Positions 29,567 through 38,544 of a stretch of 64,000 nucleotides of DNA are shown here, piece after piece. The DNA comes from an uncultured Microbacterium sp. (GTDB lineage Bacteria > Actinomycetota > Actinomycetes > Actinomycetales > Microbacteriaceae). The DNA is taken from the NCBI RefSeq assembly GCF_900078385.1, contig NZ_FLQR01000013.1, positions 20,949 to 84,948 of the forward strand, given 5' to 3'. Positions within the stretch are counted from its first letter, which is position 1; each line of letters opens with the position of its first letter. The notes beneath the pieces were generated by a model that made no database searches, had not been told where the DNA came from, and saw only the letters and a list, made by a program, of their open reading frames with translations. A program made the translations under genes and the position numbers.

Positions 29567-30774
29567 CCGAGCGAGTCGTCGCTGCCCGGGGCCGTGTGCA
29601 GGCTGTCCGGGATGGCGGCGAGGTAGCCGTCGAGGTTCCGACGGGTCTCGGCGACGCTGTCGCCGCCGAACTTCTCCAGGACGACCTCGGCCAGCACGAT
29701 GGCGACCATCGCCTCCGCCACGACACCGGCCGCGGGAACGGCGCAGACGTCGGAGCGCTGGTGGTGCGCCGTGGCCGCCTCACCCGTCGCGACGTCGATG
29801 GTCCGGAGTGCGTGCGGGACCGTGGCGATCGGCTTCATCCCGGCGCGGACGCGGAGGACCGTCCCCGTGGACATGCCGCCCTCGGTGCCGCCGGCCTTGT
29901 CGGTCGCGCGTGCGATGCCGGCGCCCGTGGCGAACAGCTCGTCGTGCGCCGCGGACCCCCGGCGCCGGGTGGTCTCGAAGCCGTCGCCGACCTCGACACC
30001 CTTGATGGCCTGGATGCTCATGAGCGCATGTGCAAGCTTCGCGTCGAGGCGTCGGTCCCACTGCACGTGCGAGCCGAGCCCGGGCGGCAGCCCGTACGCG
30101 AGCACCTCGACGATGCCGCCGAGGGTGTCGCCGTCCTTGCGGGCCGCGTCGACCTCCTCGACCATGGCCGCGCTCGTGGCGGCGTCGAAGCACCGCAGCG
30201 GGTCGGCGTCGAGCGCGTCGACATCGTCCGGCGCCGGCACGGCGACGTCCTCCGGCACGCGGACGGGGCCGATGGAGAGCGTGTGGCTGACGAGGCGGAT
30301 GCCGAGTTCGCCGAGGAAGCCGCGTGCGATGGCGCCGAGCGCGACGCGTGCGGCGGTCTCCCGGGCGCTGGCCCGCTCGAGGATCGGACGGGCCTCGTCG
30401 AAGCCGTACTTCTGCATGCCGACGAGGTCGGCGTGGCCGGGGCGCGGGCGGGTCAGCGCGGCGCCGCGGCCCCGGGACTTCTCCGTGAGCTCGACGGGTT
30501 CCGGGCTCATGACCTCGACCCACTTCGGCCATTCGGTGTTGCCGATGCGCAGCGCGATCGGGCTGCCGATGCTCGTCCCGTGCACGACGCCGGAGGAGAT
30601 CGTGAGCTCGTCCTCCTCGAACTTCATCCGCGAGCCGCGGCCGTAGCCCAGCTTGCGGCGAGCGAGGTCGGCCTGGATGGCGGCGCGCGAGACGGGGACG
30701 CCCGCGGGCAGGCCCTCCATGACGGCGACGAGTTCGGGGCCGTGCGATTCGCCGGCCGTGAGCACGCGGAGCAT
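29563..30774 (-). CDS. aroC: chorismate synthase
   Basis: AroC eliminates phosphate from EPSP to give chorismate, with reduced FMN. The 403-residue protein carries the three family signatures: [18 protein letters not shown] near the N-terminus, the [19 protein letters not shown] segment, and [15 protein letters not shown] with [11 protein letters not shown] after it. The late [10 protein letters not shown] region is also present. Start at ATG 30774, four bases downstream of the aroE stop. Confidence 0.97.
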   Translation of the reverse strand: MLRVLTAGESHGPELVAVMEGLPAGVPVSRAAIQADLARRKLGYGRGSRMKFEEDELTISSGVVHGTSIGSPIALRIGNTEWPKWVEVMSPEPVELTEKSRGRGAALTRPRPGHADLVGMQKYGFDEARPILERASARETAARVALGAIARGFLGELGIRLVSHTLSIGPVRVPEDVAVPAPDDVDALDADPLRCFDAATSAAMVEEVDAARKDGDTLGGIVEVLAYGLPPGLGSHVQWDRRLDAKLAHALMSIQAIKGVEVGDGFETTRRRGSAAHDELFATGAGIARATDKAGGTEGGMSTGTVLRVRAGMKPIATVPHALRTIDVATGEAATAHHQRSDVCAVPAAGVVAEAMVAIVLAEVVLEKFGGDSVAETRRNLDGYLAAIPDSLHTAPGSDDSLG

Positions 30775-30778
30775 TGCC

Positions 30779-31612
30779 CTATCCTCCCACGAGCGCGCGA
30801 CGCATGACGGCCACGACGGCGGTCTCGTCCGGCAGGGGCTCGGCGGGGTCGCCGGAGCGGAAGATCCGGATCTGCAGCACCGCCTGGTGCAGCAGCATCC
30901 CCGCCCCGCTGACGGCGCGCCCGCCGACGCGTTCCCAGGCGTCCGAGAGCGCCGTGGGCCAGTGCCCGTAGACGACGTCCAGCAGCAGGCCACCCCCGGT
31001 GGCGAGGGCGTCGGCGGTGAGCGGCTCCAGCGGCGCGCCGCCGGGGAGGGTCGCGATCGTGAGGGGCACCGGCGCGAAGGGATCCGCGGTCAGGGGCACC
31101 GGCAGGACCGTGATCCCCAGCCGGTCACCCAGGACCTGCAGGGGCGTGACGGCGGCGGGGCGGCGCGCCGCCACCTCGACGCGGCGGGCCCCGAGCTCGG
31201 CGAGGGCGACGAGGGCGGAGGTCGCGGTGGCGCCGGCGCCGACGATGCGGGCATCCTCGACGCCGTCGACGCCCTCCTCGGCGAGCGAGCGGACGATGCC
31301 GCCGACGTCGGTGTTGAAGCCGCGCGGCGCGGCGCCGGTCAGGAGCAGCGTGTTGACGGCGCCGGTCAGCGCGGCGCGCTCATCGCGGGTCGCGGCGGCC
31401 GCGAACGCGGCCGCCTTGAGCGGCATCGTGAGCGACAGTCCGCGCAGCGCGGGGGCGGATGCGGCGAGCTCGCCGGGGAACGCGGCCTCCGTCACCCGAC
31501 GCCGGCCGTAGGTCCAGTCCCAGCCGAGTTGCCGGTACGCCGCCGCGTGCAGCGCCGGCGAAAGGCTGTGCTCGATCGGGTCGCCCCAGACCTCCAGCGC
31601 GGCGTCCGCCAC
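30779..31612 (-). CDS. aroE: shikimate dehydrogenase
   Basis: AroE reduces 3-dehydroshikimate with NADPH. The 277-residue protein starts [20 protein letters not shown], the substrate-binding SxS motif, and has the catalytic lysine in [23 protein letters not shown] with the catalytic aspartate, and the Rossmann loop [13 protein letters not shown]. It lies between mltG and aroC with gaps of three and four bases, in the same operon as the rest of the shikimate pathway. Confidence 0.95.
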   Translation of the reverse strand: MADAALEVWGDPIEHSLSPALHAAAYRQLGWDWTYGRRRVTEAAFPGELAASAPALRGLSLTMPLKAAAFAAAATRDERAALTGAVNTLLLTGAAPRGFNTDVGGIVRSLAEEGVDGVEDARIVGAGATATSALVALAELGARRVEVAARRPAAVTPLQVLGDRLGITVLPVPLTADPFAPVPLTIATLPGGAPLEPLTADALATGGGLLLDVVYGHWPTALSDAWERVGGRAVSGAGMLLHQAVLQIRIFRSGDPAEPLPDETAVVAVMRRALVGG

Positions 31613-31615
31613 CGC

Positions 31616-33088
31616 TCAGCAGCCCGAGTCCGGGTTGTCCTCGCACCACGCGGTCCACTTCTCGATGGCCTGCTGGTGCTCGGCGTACGTCTCGGTGAAC
31701 TCGGTCTCGCCGGTGTCGAGGTTCACGGTCACGAAGTACAGCCACGGCCCGTCGACGGGATTCAGCGCCGCATCGATCGCGAGCTCTCCGGGGTTCGCGA
31801 TCGGACCGACCGGCAGCCCCGCGTGCACGTACGTGTTCCACGGGTTGTCGTCCTCGAGGGCCTCCTGCGACGAGCTGACGGTGCCGTCGTGCATCTCGCC
31901 GTAGCCGTACTGCGCCGTCGAGTCCATCTGCAGCTTGCCGTAGGTCTCGTCGTTGCCTTCGTCCAGACGGTTCTGGATGACGCGCGAGACCTTGTAGAAG
32001 TCGTCCTCGAAGCGCGCCTCCCGTTCGATGATCGACGCGATCGTGAGGATCTCGCCCCGGCGGTCCGCGGGCACGCCGACGGTGTCCAGCACGCTGACCG
32101 TCTTGTCGACGAGGGCCTGGATGACCTCCTCCGCCGTCACGCCCGGATCGAACGTGTAGGTGGCCGGGAAGAGCCAGCCCTCCAGGCTGTCCGCGTCCAC
32201 GCCGTAGTCCGACGGATCGGCGACCGCGGCCTGGAAGTCCTCGATGGGGAGGCCGATGCCGTCCGCCAGGAGGGGCAGCGTGTTCTCGACCGTGAGGCCC
32301 TCCCGCAGCTGCGCGGTGTTCTCCTGCTTGTTGGCGGGATCCATGAGGGCCTCGAGGGCCGCCGCGGAGGTCATCTGCTGCTGCAGCGTGAACACCCCGG
32401 GCACGAACGTCGGGTTCTGGCCCGTCGAGATGAGGTGGTCGTAGAACGCGCCGGAGGTCTTCGTGACCCCGGCCTCGTAGAGGTGCTCGGAGATCGTGGC
32501 GCCGGTGTCGCCCGAGACGATCGTCACGAGCGCCTCCCCCTCGGCCATTCCGGCCTCGTAGTCCTTCGGCTCGCTCCACCCGAACAGATCGCGGATGGGC
32601 TCCTCATACGTGTTCCAGACCCACAGGCCACCGGCGGCGATGCCGCCGACGATCGCGAGGACGACGAGCAGGATCACCCACCCCGCGATGCGGCCCTTGC
32701 GGCGGTCGCGCTCGTGACGCTCATCGACGAGGTGCTTCTCCCCGGGGTGCGTCTCATCGGTGAACAGCGCGTCGATGGTCATCGTGGAGCGCGACGTCTC
32801 GGCGACGCCGGAGTCGGCGGTCGCGGCGCCCGTTGCGACGGGTGCGGTCGGTGCGCTGACCGGACCCGCGGACGCGGCGAGGGGCGCCCCGGACGGCGAG
32901 CTCGACACCGTGGGCGTCGTTCCGGTGGTCGCGGCCTGTCGGGCGGCGCGGCGGCTGAGCGGGGCGGACGGCGCGCCGGCGGACGTCGGCGGCTCGGACT
33001 CCGGGTGCACGCCCCCGCGTTCGGTCGGGGTCGGCAGCTTGCTGAAGAGGTCCGCGAACTGATCGTCGTTCGACGGTGTGTCGGGCAT
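31616..33088 (-). CDS. mltG: endolytic murein transglycosylase
   Basis: MltG cleaves nascent peptidoglycan strands at the outer face of the membrane and is thought to release or terminate growing glycan chains. The 490-residue protein has a 130-residue cytoplasmic, proline/alanine-rich tail, one transmembrane helix (about 134-156), a LysM-like segment and the YceG catalytic domain with ASIIEREARFEDDF (catalytic Glu near 355) and YGKLQMDSTAQY. The long cytoplasmic extension is common in actinobacteria. The ATG overlaps the ruvX stop (ATGA). Confidence 0.94.
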   Translation of the reverse strand: MPDTPSNDDQFADLFSKLPTPTERGGVHPESEPPTSAGAPSAPLSRRAARQAATTGTTPTVSSSPSGAPLAASAGPVSAPTAPVATGAATADSGVAETSRSTMTIDALFTDETHPGEKHLVDERHERDRRKGRIAGWVILLVVLAIVGGIAAGGLWVWNTYEEPIRDLFGWSEPKDYEAGMAEGEALVTIVSGDTGATISEHLYEAGVTKTSGAFYDHLISTGQNPTFVPGVFTLQQQMTSAAALEALMDPANKQENTAQLREGLTVENTLPLLADGIGLPIEDFQAAVADPSDYGVDADSLEGWLFPATYTFDPGVTAEEVIQALVDKTVSVLDTVGVPADRRGEILTIASIIEREARFEDDFYKVSRVIQNRLDEGNDETYGKLQMDSTAQYGYGEMHDGTVSSSQEALEDDNPWNTYVHAGLPVGPIANPGELAIDAALNPVDGPWLYFVTVNLDTGETEFTETYAEHQQAIEKWTAWCEDNPDSGC

Positions 33089-33561
33089 CAGACGAACTCC
33101 TGCGGATCAGGCAATGGCGTGCCGGCCGGGTTGCCGGTGCTCTTCTCGACGTCGATCGCCTGCTGGAGCAGGACGACCGCCGCGACTTGGTCGACAATCC
33201 TACGAGACGACTTCTGTGTTCTCCCAGAGTCCCGCAGCGCCGCGTGCGCCGACACCGTGCTGAGACGCTCGTCGACGAGCCGGATCGGCAGGCCGGACGC
33301 CGCCCCGACGGCCGCGGCGAAGGCGCGTGCGTCGGCGGTCGAGGAGGTCTCCCTGCCGCCCAGGCTAATGGGCAGGCCGAGGAGGATCTCGAACGCGTCG
33401 TACTCCGCCGCGAGCTCCGCGACGCGGGCCGCGGCGGCGTCGGTGCGGGGGACGGTCTCGACGGGGACGGCCAGGAGGCCGTCGCGGTCGCATCGCGCGA
33501 CGCCCACGCGGGCCGTCCCGACGTCGACGCCGAGTCGGACTCCGCGACGGAACCCGCTCAC
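33088..33561 (-). CDS. ruvX: RuvX/YqgF Holliday junction resolvase-like nuclease
   Basis: RuvX/YqgF is an RNase H-fold nuclease implicated in 16S rRNA 5' processing and recombination. The 157-residue protein has the first acidic motif RLGVDVGTARVG, LLGLPISLGG, and the final VDERLSTVSA and DQVAAVVLLQ with acidic residues. The GTG at 33561 overlaps the alaS stop, and the next gene mltG overlaps its end. The alaS-ruvX-mltG-aroE order is standard in actinobacteria. Confidence 0.94.
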   Translation of the reverse strand: MSGFRRGVRLGVDVGTARVGVARCDRDGLLAVPVETVPRTDAAAARVAELAAEYDAFEILLGLPISLGGRETSSTADARAFAAAVGAASGLPIRLVDERLSTVSAHAALRDSGRTQKSSRRIVDQVAAVVLLQQAIDVEKSTGNPAGTPLPDPQEFV

Positions 33562-36224
33562 GCGGTCGCCGACTCCAGCGCCGTGACGATCGCCGCGAGC
33601 GCGACCGGCAGCGCCGACACGTCGGTGCCGCCGCCCTGCGCCAGGTCGTCGCGGCCGCCGCCGCCCCCGCCGAGCGTCGCGGACGCCGTCTTCGCGAGGG
33701 CTCCCGCCTTGGCGCCGGCGTCTCGTGCGGCGTCGTTGGTCGCGACGATGACGACGGGACGCCCGCCGACATCCGCGCCGAGGGCGACGACGGCCGCATC
33801 GGAGCCGAGCCGCTCGCGCAGCTGCAGCGCGAGGCCGCGCACGTCGTCCGCGGAGGCCACGGCGCCGAGCGACTGCGCGACGACGCGATGCGCGCCGGCG
33901 CGCTGGACCGTCTCCAGGAGTGCGGGGAGCCGCTCGCCCAGGGCCTTCGCCTCGAACTGGGCGATCTTCTTCTCGGCGGCCTTGAGGTTCGCGGTCAGCT
34001 CCGCGATGCGGGCGGGGATCTGGTCGCGGGGCGTCTTCAGCGAGGAGGTCAGCTGGGAGACGATGGCGCGCTCGGCCGCGAGCTCGCGGAACGCGTCGAG
34101 TCCGACGAGGGCTTCGACGCGGCGGTTGGAGGCGCCGACCGACGACTCGCCGACGAGGTTGATGAGACCGACCTCGGCGCTCGTGGACACGTGCGTGCCG
34201 GCGCACAGCTCGCGCGACCAGGGGCCGCCGATGTCGACCATGCGCACGGTCTGGCCGTACTTCTCGCCGAAGAGGGCCATGGCCCCGAGCTCCTTCGCCT
34301 CCGCGAGCGGGAGGACGCGGGTCGTCACCTCGAGGTTGTCCCGGACGGCGTTGTTGGCGATCTCCTCGATCTCCGTGCGGGTCGCCTCGGAGAGCGCCTG
34401 GCCCCACGTGAAGTCGAAGCGCATGTATCCGGCGCGGTTGAGCGAGCCGGCCTGCGTCGCGGACCTGCCGAGCGTGTCGCGCAGCGCCGCGTGCACGAGG
34501 TGCGTCGCGGAGTGCGCCTGACGCGCGGCGCGGCGGTTCACGGCATCCACGACGGTCGTCGCGGGCTGGCCGACCCCGACCTCACCCGTCGTCACCTCGA
34601 CGGTGTGGCTCACGAGTCCCGGCACCGGCTTCTGCACGTCGATGACCTCGAGCTCGAACCCGGGGCCGACGATGACGCCCTTGTCGGCGACCTGGCCGCC
34701 GGACTCGGCGTACAGCGCGGTCTCCGCGAGGATGACCTCGGCGATCTGCCCCTGCGCGGCGCGATCGACCGGCTGGCCGTCGACGAGCAGGCCGAGCACC
34801 GTGGACTCGGTCTCCAGGTCGCTGTAGCCGGTGAAGACCGTCTCGCCCTTCGCGCGGAGGGCGCTGTAGACGCTGAGGTCGGCGAGGGCGCGGCGCCGGG
34901 ACTTGGCATCCGCCTTCGCGCGCGTGCGCTGCTCCAGCATGAGCGCGTCGAACGCGTCGCGGTCGACGGAGATCCCCGCCTCCTCGGCGACCTCGAGGGT
35001 GAGGTCGATGGGGAAGCCGTACGTGTCGTGCAGGAGGAAGGCCTCGGAGCCGGCGAGCGAGTCGCCCCCGGAGCGCTTGGTGTCCTCGACGGCGAGGTCG
35101 AGGATCGTCGAGCCGGCCGCGAGGGTCCGCAGGAACGTCTCCTCCTCGGCGACGGCGTACTGCGAGATGCGGTGCCAGTCGGTCTCGACCTCGGGATAGG
35201 CGGCCTTCATCGCGTCACGCGACGCGGCGAAGAGCTCCGGGAAGGTCGGGGCGTCGACGCCGAGCAGGCGCATGGCGCGCACGGAGCGGCGCATGAGGCG
35301 GCGGAGGATGTACCCCCTGCCCTCGTTGGACGGCGTGACGCCGTCGGAGAGGAGCATGAGGGACGAGCGGATGTGGTCGGCGATGACGCGGAAGCGCACG
35401 TCGTCGCCGTGGTCGGCGCCGTACCGGCGGCCGGACAGCTCGACGGCGCGGTCGAGGACCGGGCGCACCTGGTCGGTCTCGTACATGTTGTCGACGCCCT
35501 GCGTGATGAACGCGACGCGCTCCAGGCCCATGCCGGTGTCGATGTTCTTGTTGGGGAGCTCACCCACGATGTCGAAGTCGACCTTGGAGCGGACGTTCGC
35601 GATCGCGTCCTGCATGAACACGAGGTTCCAGATCTCGGTGAACCGGTTGTCGTCGACGGCGGGTCCGCCGTCCTGGCCGTACTTCGGCCCCCGGTCGAAG
35701 TAGATCTCCGAGCACGGGCCGGCGGGGCCCGGCTGCCCGGTGGACCAGTAGTTGTCCTCGCGCCCGAGACGCTGGATGCGGTGCTCGGGGAGCCCCGCGA
35801 CCTTCTGCCACAGTGCGGCGGCCTCGTCGTCGGTCTCGTAGACGGTGACCCAGAGGTCGCGCTCGGCGAAGCCGAGGCCGCCGTCGGCGCGCGCGGAGGT
35901 CAGGAGCTCCCACGCGTAGCCGATCGCCTCCTCCTTGAAGTAGTCGCCGAACGACCAGTTGCCGAGCATCTGGAAGAACGTGCCGTGCCGAGCGGTCTTG
36001 CCGACCTCTTCGATGTCGTTCGTGCGGATGCACTTCTGGTTGTCCGCGGCGCGGAGGTAGGGCGGCGGGACGGTGCCGTTGAGGTACGGGATGAACGGGA
36101 CCATGCCCGCGATCGTGAACAGGACGGAGGGGTCGGGGCTCACGAGGGATGCCGACGGCACGATGACGTGGTCGTTCTTCTCGAAGTACGACAGGTAGCG
36201 CTGGGCGATCTCAGCGGTCTTCAT
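33558..36224 (-). CDS. alaS: alanyl-tRNA synthetase
   Basis: AlaRS charges tRNA-Ala and edits mischarged Ser and Gly. The 888-residue class II enzyme has the N-terminal motif region TAEIAQRYLSYFEKNDH, the catalytic core around ADNQKCIRTNDIE, the editing-domain zinc motif SATHLVHAALRD with its partner CAGTHVSTSAEVG, and a C-terminal C-Ala domain with DHHA1-like GGGGGGRDDLAQGGG. Start at ATG 36224 begins directly at the conserved region; a possible upstream in-frame ATG at 36263 adds 13 non-conserved residues. Confidence 0.97.
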   Translation of the reverse strand: MKTAEIAQRYLSYFEKNDHVIVPSASLVSPDPSVLFTIAGMVPFIPYLNGTVPPPYLRAADNQKCIRTNDIEEVGKTARHGTFFQMLGNWSFGDYFKEEAIGYAWELLTSARADGGLGFAERDLWVTVYETDDEAAALWQKVAGLPEHRIQRLGREDNYWSTGQPGPAGPCSEIYFDRGPKYGQDGGPAVDDNRFTEIWNLVFMQDAIANVRSKVDFDIVGELPNKNIDTGMGLERVAFITQGVDNMYETDQVRPVLDRAVELSGRRYGADHGDDVRFRVIADHIRSSLMLLSDGVTPSNEGRGYILRRLMRRSVRAMRLLGVDAPTFPELFAASRDAMKAAYPEVETDWHRISQYAVAEEETFLRTLAAGSTILDLAVEDTKRSGGDSLAGSEAFLLHDTYGFPIDLTLEVAEEAGISVDRDAFDALMLEQRTRAKADAKSRRRALADLSVYSALRAKGETVFTGYSDLETESTVLGLLVDGQPVDRAAQGQIAEVILAETALYAESGGQVADKGVIVGPGFELEVIDVQKPVPGLVSHTVEVTTGEVGVGQPATTVVDAVNRRAARQAHSATHLVHAALRDTLGRSATQAGSLNRAGYMRFDFTWGQALSEATRTEIEEIANNAVRDNLEVTTRVLPLAEAKELGAMALFGEKYGQTVRMVDIGGPWSRELCAGTHVSTSAEVGLINLVGESSVGASNRRVEALVGLDAFRELAAERAIVSQLTSSLKTPRDQIPARIAELTANLKAAEKKIAQFEAKALGERLPALLETVQRAGAHRVVAQSLGAVASADDVRGLALQLRERLGSDAAVVALGADVGGRPVVIVATNDAARDAGAKAGALAKTASATLGGGGGGRDDLAQGGGTDVSALPVALAAIVTALESATA

Positions 36225-36290
36225 GGAGTGGGTCCCTCGGGAGAGCATGCGGACGCGGCGCACCCGTACGGGGCGCCGCGGTGACGCGGG

Positions 36291-36608
36291 TCAGTCGGTG
36301 AGCTTGGCGGCGGCGTCCTTGGACGCCTCGACGGCCTCGGCCGCGGCATCCGCGACGTCGTCGGCGGCTGCCGATGCAGCCTTCTGCGCGGCGTCGACGA
36401 CGTGGGACGCGGCGTCCTTCGCGTCGGCGACGAGGCCTTCGATCTTGGCCTCCTGCGCGCGGTAGGCGTCGCCGATGCGCTCCGTGAACTCGGAGATGCG
36501 GGCGTCGACCTCGGCGAGGACCTCGTGGCCACGCGGGTCCTTGTTGACGAGGTGTGCGGCCACGAAGCCGCCGGTGATGCCCAGCAGGAACCACAGCGCG
36601 TTCTTCAT
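36291..36608 (-). CDS. small membrane-anchored alanine-rich helical protein (YtxH-like)
   Basis: A 105-residue protein with one N-terminal hydrophobic helix (NALWFLLGITGGFVAAHLV, residues 2-20) and a long Ala/Asp/Lys helical tail with heptad-like spacing, which resembles YtxH-type stress proteins but is too simple for a firm family call. Start could be ATG 36608 or 36617. It lies between rpsD and alaS; the rpsD terminator lies just upstream of its start, so its promoter position is unclear. Function unknown. Confidence 0.75.
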   Translation of the reverse strand: MKNALWFLLGITGGFVAAHLVNKDPRGHEVLAEVDARISEFTERIGDAYRAQEAKIEGLVADAKDAASHVVDAAQKAASAAADDVADAAAEAVEASKDAAAKLTD

Positions 36609-36631
36609 GGGTTCCATGTTAGGCGCAAACG

Positions 36632-36666
36632 ACGAAGGGCGCCGGGGTGACCCCGGCGCCCTTCGT
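36632..36666 (-). terminator. rpsD intrinsic terminator
   Basis: A perfect 16-base-pair stem (arms 36632-36647 and 36651-36666, loop of three) starts 16 bases after the rpsD stop. On the minus strand it is followed by CGTTTG, a short T-rich stretch. The arms include the GGGCGCC core. Confidence 0.85.
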
Positions 36667-36681
36667 GTGCGTGCTGATGTG

Positions 36682-37311
36682 TCAGCGCGCGGCGTAGTAC
36701 TCGACGACGAGCTGCACGTCACACGTGACGGGCACTTCGGCGCGCTTCGGGCGACGCACGAGGCGCGCCTGCAGCTTGTCGAGCTCGACCTCGAGGTAAG
36801 CCGGGACCGGGGGCAGGACGTCGGCGTGACCGCCGGCGGCTGCGACCTGGAAGGGCTCGAGCGATTCGCTCTTGTCCTTGACGTGGACGAGCTGGCCCGG
36901 CTTCACGCGGAACGACGGGCGGTCGACGAGCTGGCCGTCGACGAGGATGTGACGGTGCACGACGAGCTGGCGGGCCTGCGCCGTGGTGCGGGCGAAGCCG
37001 GAGCGGACGACGAGGGCGTCGAGACGCATCTCGAGCAGCTCGACCAGGTTCTCACCGGTCAGGCCGTCCTTGCGGCGGGCTTCGTTGAACGTGTTCCGCA
37101 TCTGCTTCTCGCGGATGCCGTACTGCTCGCGCAGACGCTGCTTCTCGCGCAGACGGACGGCGTAGTCGCTGTCCTGCTTGCGCTTGGTGCGACCGTGCTC
37201 GCCGGGAGCGTAGGGGCGCTTCTCGAGGTACTTGGCTGCCTTGGGGGTCAGCGCGATGCCGAGGGCACGCGACAGACGCACCTTGCGGCGGTCCTGGGAC
37301 TTCGTTGCCAC
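36682..37311 (-). CDS. rpsD: 30S ribosomal protein S4
   Basis: S4 nucleates 30S assembly on 16S rRNA and in many bacteria represses its own mRNA. The 209-residue protein has YLEKRPYAPGEHGRTKRK, REQYGIREKQMRNTF and the S4 RNA-binding domain starting RLDALVVRSGFARTTAQARQLV. It lacks the N-terminal zinc cysteines, so it is the zinc-free form. Start taken at GTG 37311 where S4 similarity begins. It is monocistronic, bounded by a strong terminator and a long leader. Confidence 0.96.
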   Translation of the reverse strand: MATKSQDRRKVRLSRALGIALTPKAAKYLEKRPYAPGEHGRTKRKQDSDYAVRLREKQRLREQYGIREKQMRNTFNEARRKDGLTGENLVELLEMRLDALVVRSGFARTTAQARQLVVHRHILVDGQLVDRPSFRVKPGQLVHVKDKSESLEPFQVAAAGGHADVLPPVPAYLEVELDKLQARLVRRPKRAEVPVTCDVQLVVEYYAAR

Positions 37312-37459
37312 GAAGTGTTCCTTCCGTAGACGTGGCCGCGTCTTTCGCGACTCACGGACGTATCGCCTCTCCTCGCCCGGTTCGGACAGCACGCCGGGGC
37401 ATGCCGAATGGTGTTCCAGAGGAGAGGGGATGCCCGAAAACTCGGTTTCAAGCCGCTCA

Positions 37460-37465
37460 AGTCTA
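37460..37465 (-). promoter_or_regulatory. -10 box of rpsD promoter with long leader
   Basis: TAGACT on the minus strand. If used, it gives an rpsD leader of roughly 140 bases, long enough for S4 autoregulation. No -35 element is recognisable. Confidence 0.45.
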
Positions 37466-37543
37466 ACAGACCGGGCTCTCCCGCCCCGCGGCCGCGGCCC
37501 GCGCGTGTGCGCGGCCCGCGCGGGGCTTCATGTTAGGCGGCCT

Positions 37544-37658
37544 TGTCACACGTCCTGCGGCTTCGCGCGGGGTGCACGCACGAGAGGTGTGACACGCCGC
37601 GCGCGGGTGTCACACGAGGCGCGGGTCGGCCGGCCCGCAGCCCGCAGGTGGTGTGACA
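37544..37658. repeat. four alternating GTGTGACA/TGTCACAC motifs
   Basis: Copies at 37544-37551 (TGTCACAC), 37587-37595 (GTGTGACAC), 37607-37615 (GTGTCACAC) and 37651-37658 (GTGTGACA). Orientation alternates and centres are about 43, 20 and 44 bases apart. The middle pair forms a perfect nine-base inverted repeat around an eleven-base GC-rich loop. The role is unknown; operator array or RNA/DNA hairpin are both possible. Confidence 0.7.
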
Positions 37659-37681
37659 TGGGCGACGGGGCGGGGGCGGGG

Positions 37682-37710
37682 GGATGCCGGGCGGCTGGCG
37701 CCCGGCATCC
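37682..37710 (-). terminator. hairpin after the TPR gene
   Basis: A perfect 12-base stem (GGATGCCGGGCG / CGCCCGGCATCC) with a five-base loop, starting 14 bases after the TPR gene stop. No T-run follows. The arms contain the heptamer GGATGCC that is over-represented throughout the window. Confidence 0.6.
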
Positions 37711-37723
37711 AAACCGGGCCCGC

Positions 37724-38203
37724 TCAGCCGAGCTCGGCGGCGTAGTCGGAGATCGAACGCCGGTACGCCGGGAGGTGCGGCGCAAGGGTGTCCAGAGCGG
37801 TGCGGAGCGCATCGGAGTGCCGTCCGGCGTCGTGCAGCGCGAGGGCGAGGAATGCGCGGGCCGATGCGTGGAGCGGGTCGGTCGCCGGCACGCCTTCCAG
37901 CAGGGCCGTCGCCTCGTCGACCTCGCCGACGTTGCGAAGCGAGCTGGCCAGCTGGATGACGGCCTGCGACCGACGTGCCCCCGCGAGACCGCGATCGAGC
38001 GCACGGCGGTACAGCGGGACGGCGTCGGCCTCGCGGCCGAGGAAGTCGTGCACCGAGGCCCACTCGTACAGCGCCGTCGGATCGTCCGCCGGACGGTCGG
38101 CGATGAGTGCGCGCATCGCGGCGATGGCGGCATCCGGGTCGGCATCGTCCGCCTGCTCCCAGAACGCGGCGACGCGCTCGTCCCAATCGACGGGCGGCGT
38201 CAT
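37724..38203 (-). CDS. tetratricopeptide repeat protein
   Basis: A 159-residue soluble, helical protein with three to four TPR-like units: the LYEWASVHDFLGREADAVPLY unit with the small-large residue pattern, then SSLRNVGEVDEATALLEG, and FLALALHDAGRHSDALRTAL. It resembles the short actinobacterial TPR_5 family. The ATG at 38203 overlaps the stop of the gene upstream (ATGA), so it is the last gene of the rarA operon. TPRs mediate protein contacts; the partner is unknown. Confidence 0.88.
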   Translation of the reverse strand: MTPPVDWDERVAAFWEQADDADPDAAIAAMRALIADRPADDPTALYEWASVHDFLGREADAVPLYRRALDRGLAGARRSQAVIQLASSLRNVGEVDEATALLEGVPATDPLHASARAFLALALHDAGRHSDALRTALDTLAPHLPAYRRSISDYAAELG

Positions 38204-38544
38204 CGGACGGCCCACGGTGCGAGCAACTCCCGCACCGCCCCGTGCAGGGGTGCGAGCGGTGTCGCGAGGTCGTCCGCCCGGGCGACGGTGTGCAGGCCGC
38301 GCAGCGCGGCACCGGCGTCGCTGAGGTCACCGGACATGAGGTGGGCGAGGGGCTCGGCGCGCGGGATCTCCCGCACCCGGCCCGTCTCCCCGGCCTCCCA
38401 CTGCGGCTCGGCGACGCGGACGCAGTCCGCGGCGATGAGGATGTCCTTGCGACGCCGGGAGTCGGCGGCCGCCCACTCCGCCCCCACGTGGAAGACCGCA
38501 CCCGGACGGTCGCCGGTCTCCTCGAGCAGCTCCCGCACGGTCAC
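38200..38544 (-). CDS. uncharacterised 114-residue protein of the rarA operon
   Basis: I do not recognise this family. The protein is soluble, 114 residues, rich in charged residues, with no signal peptide or membrane helix. It begins [20 protein letters not shown] and ends [14 protein letters not shown]. Its GTG start overlaps the rarA stop (GTGA) and its stop overlaps the TPR gene, so all three genes are translationally coupled. Base composition matches its neighbours, so it is a resident gene. Confidence 0.75.
   Translation of the reverse strand: MTVRELLEETGDRPGAVFHVGAEWAAADSRRRKDILIAADCVRVAEPQWEAGETGRVREIPRAEPLAHLMSGDLSDAGAALRGLHTVARADDLATPLAPLHGAVRELLAPWAVR

Larger units (their letters stand above)
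37312..37723. other. 412-base gene-free region upstream of rpsD
   Basis: No coding frame here has convincing codon usage or a homologue that I recognise. On the minus strand it holds the terminator hairpin of the TPR gene (37682-37710), then four copies of a TGTGACA motif in alternating orientation (37544-37658), then the rpsD promoter and leader. The section 37481-37540 is an extremely GC-rich run of CG-rich repeats. Confidence 0.7.

Noticed and set aside
37481..37540. Very GC-rich CG-repeat stretch considered as an origin or parS site
   Set aside because: No DnaA boxes or parS 16-mer are visible and no dnaA, dnaN or par genes are near.
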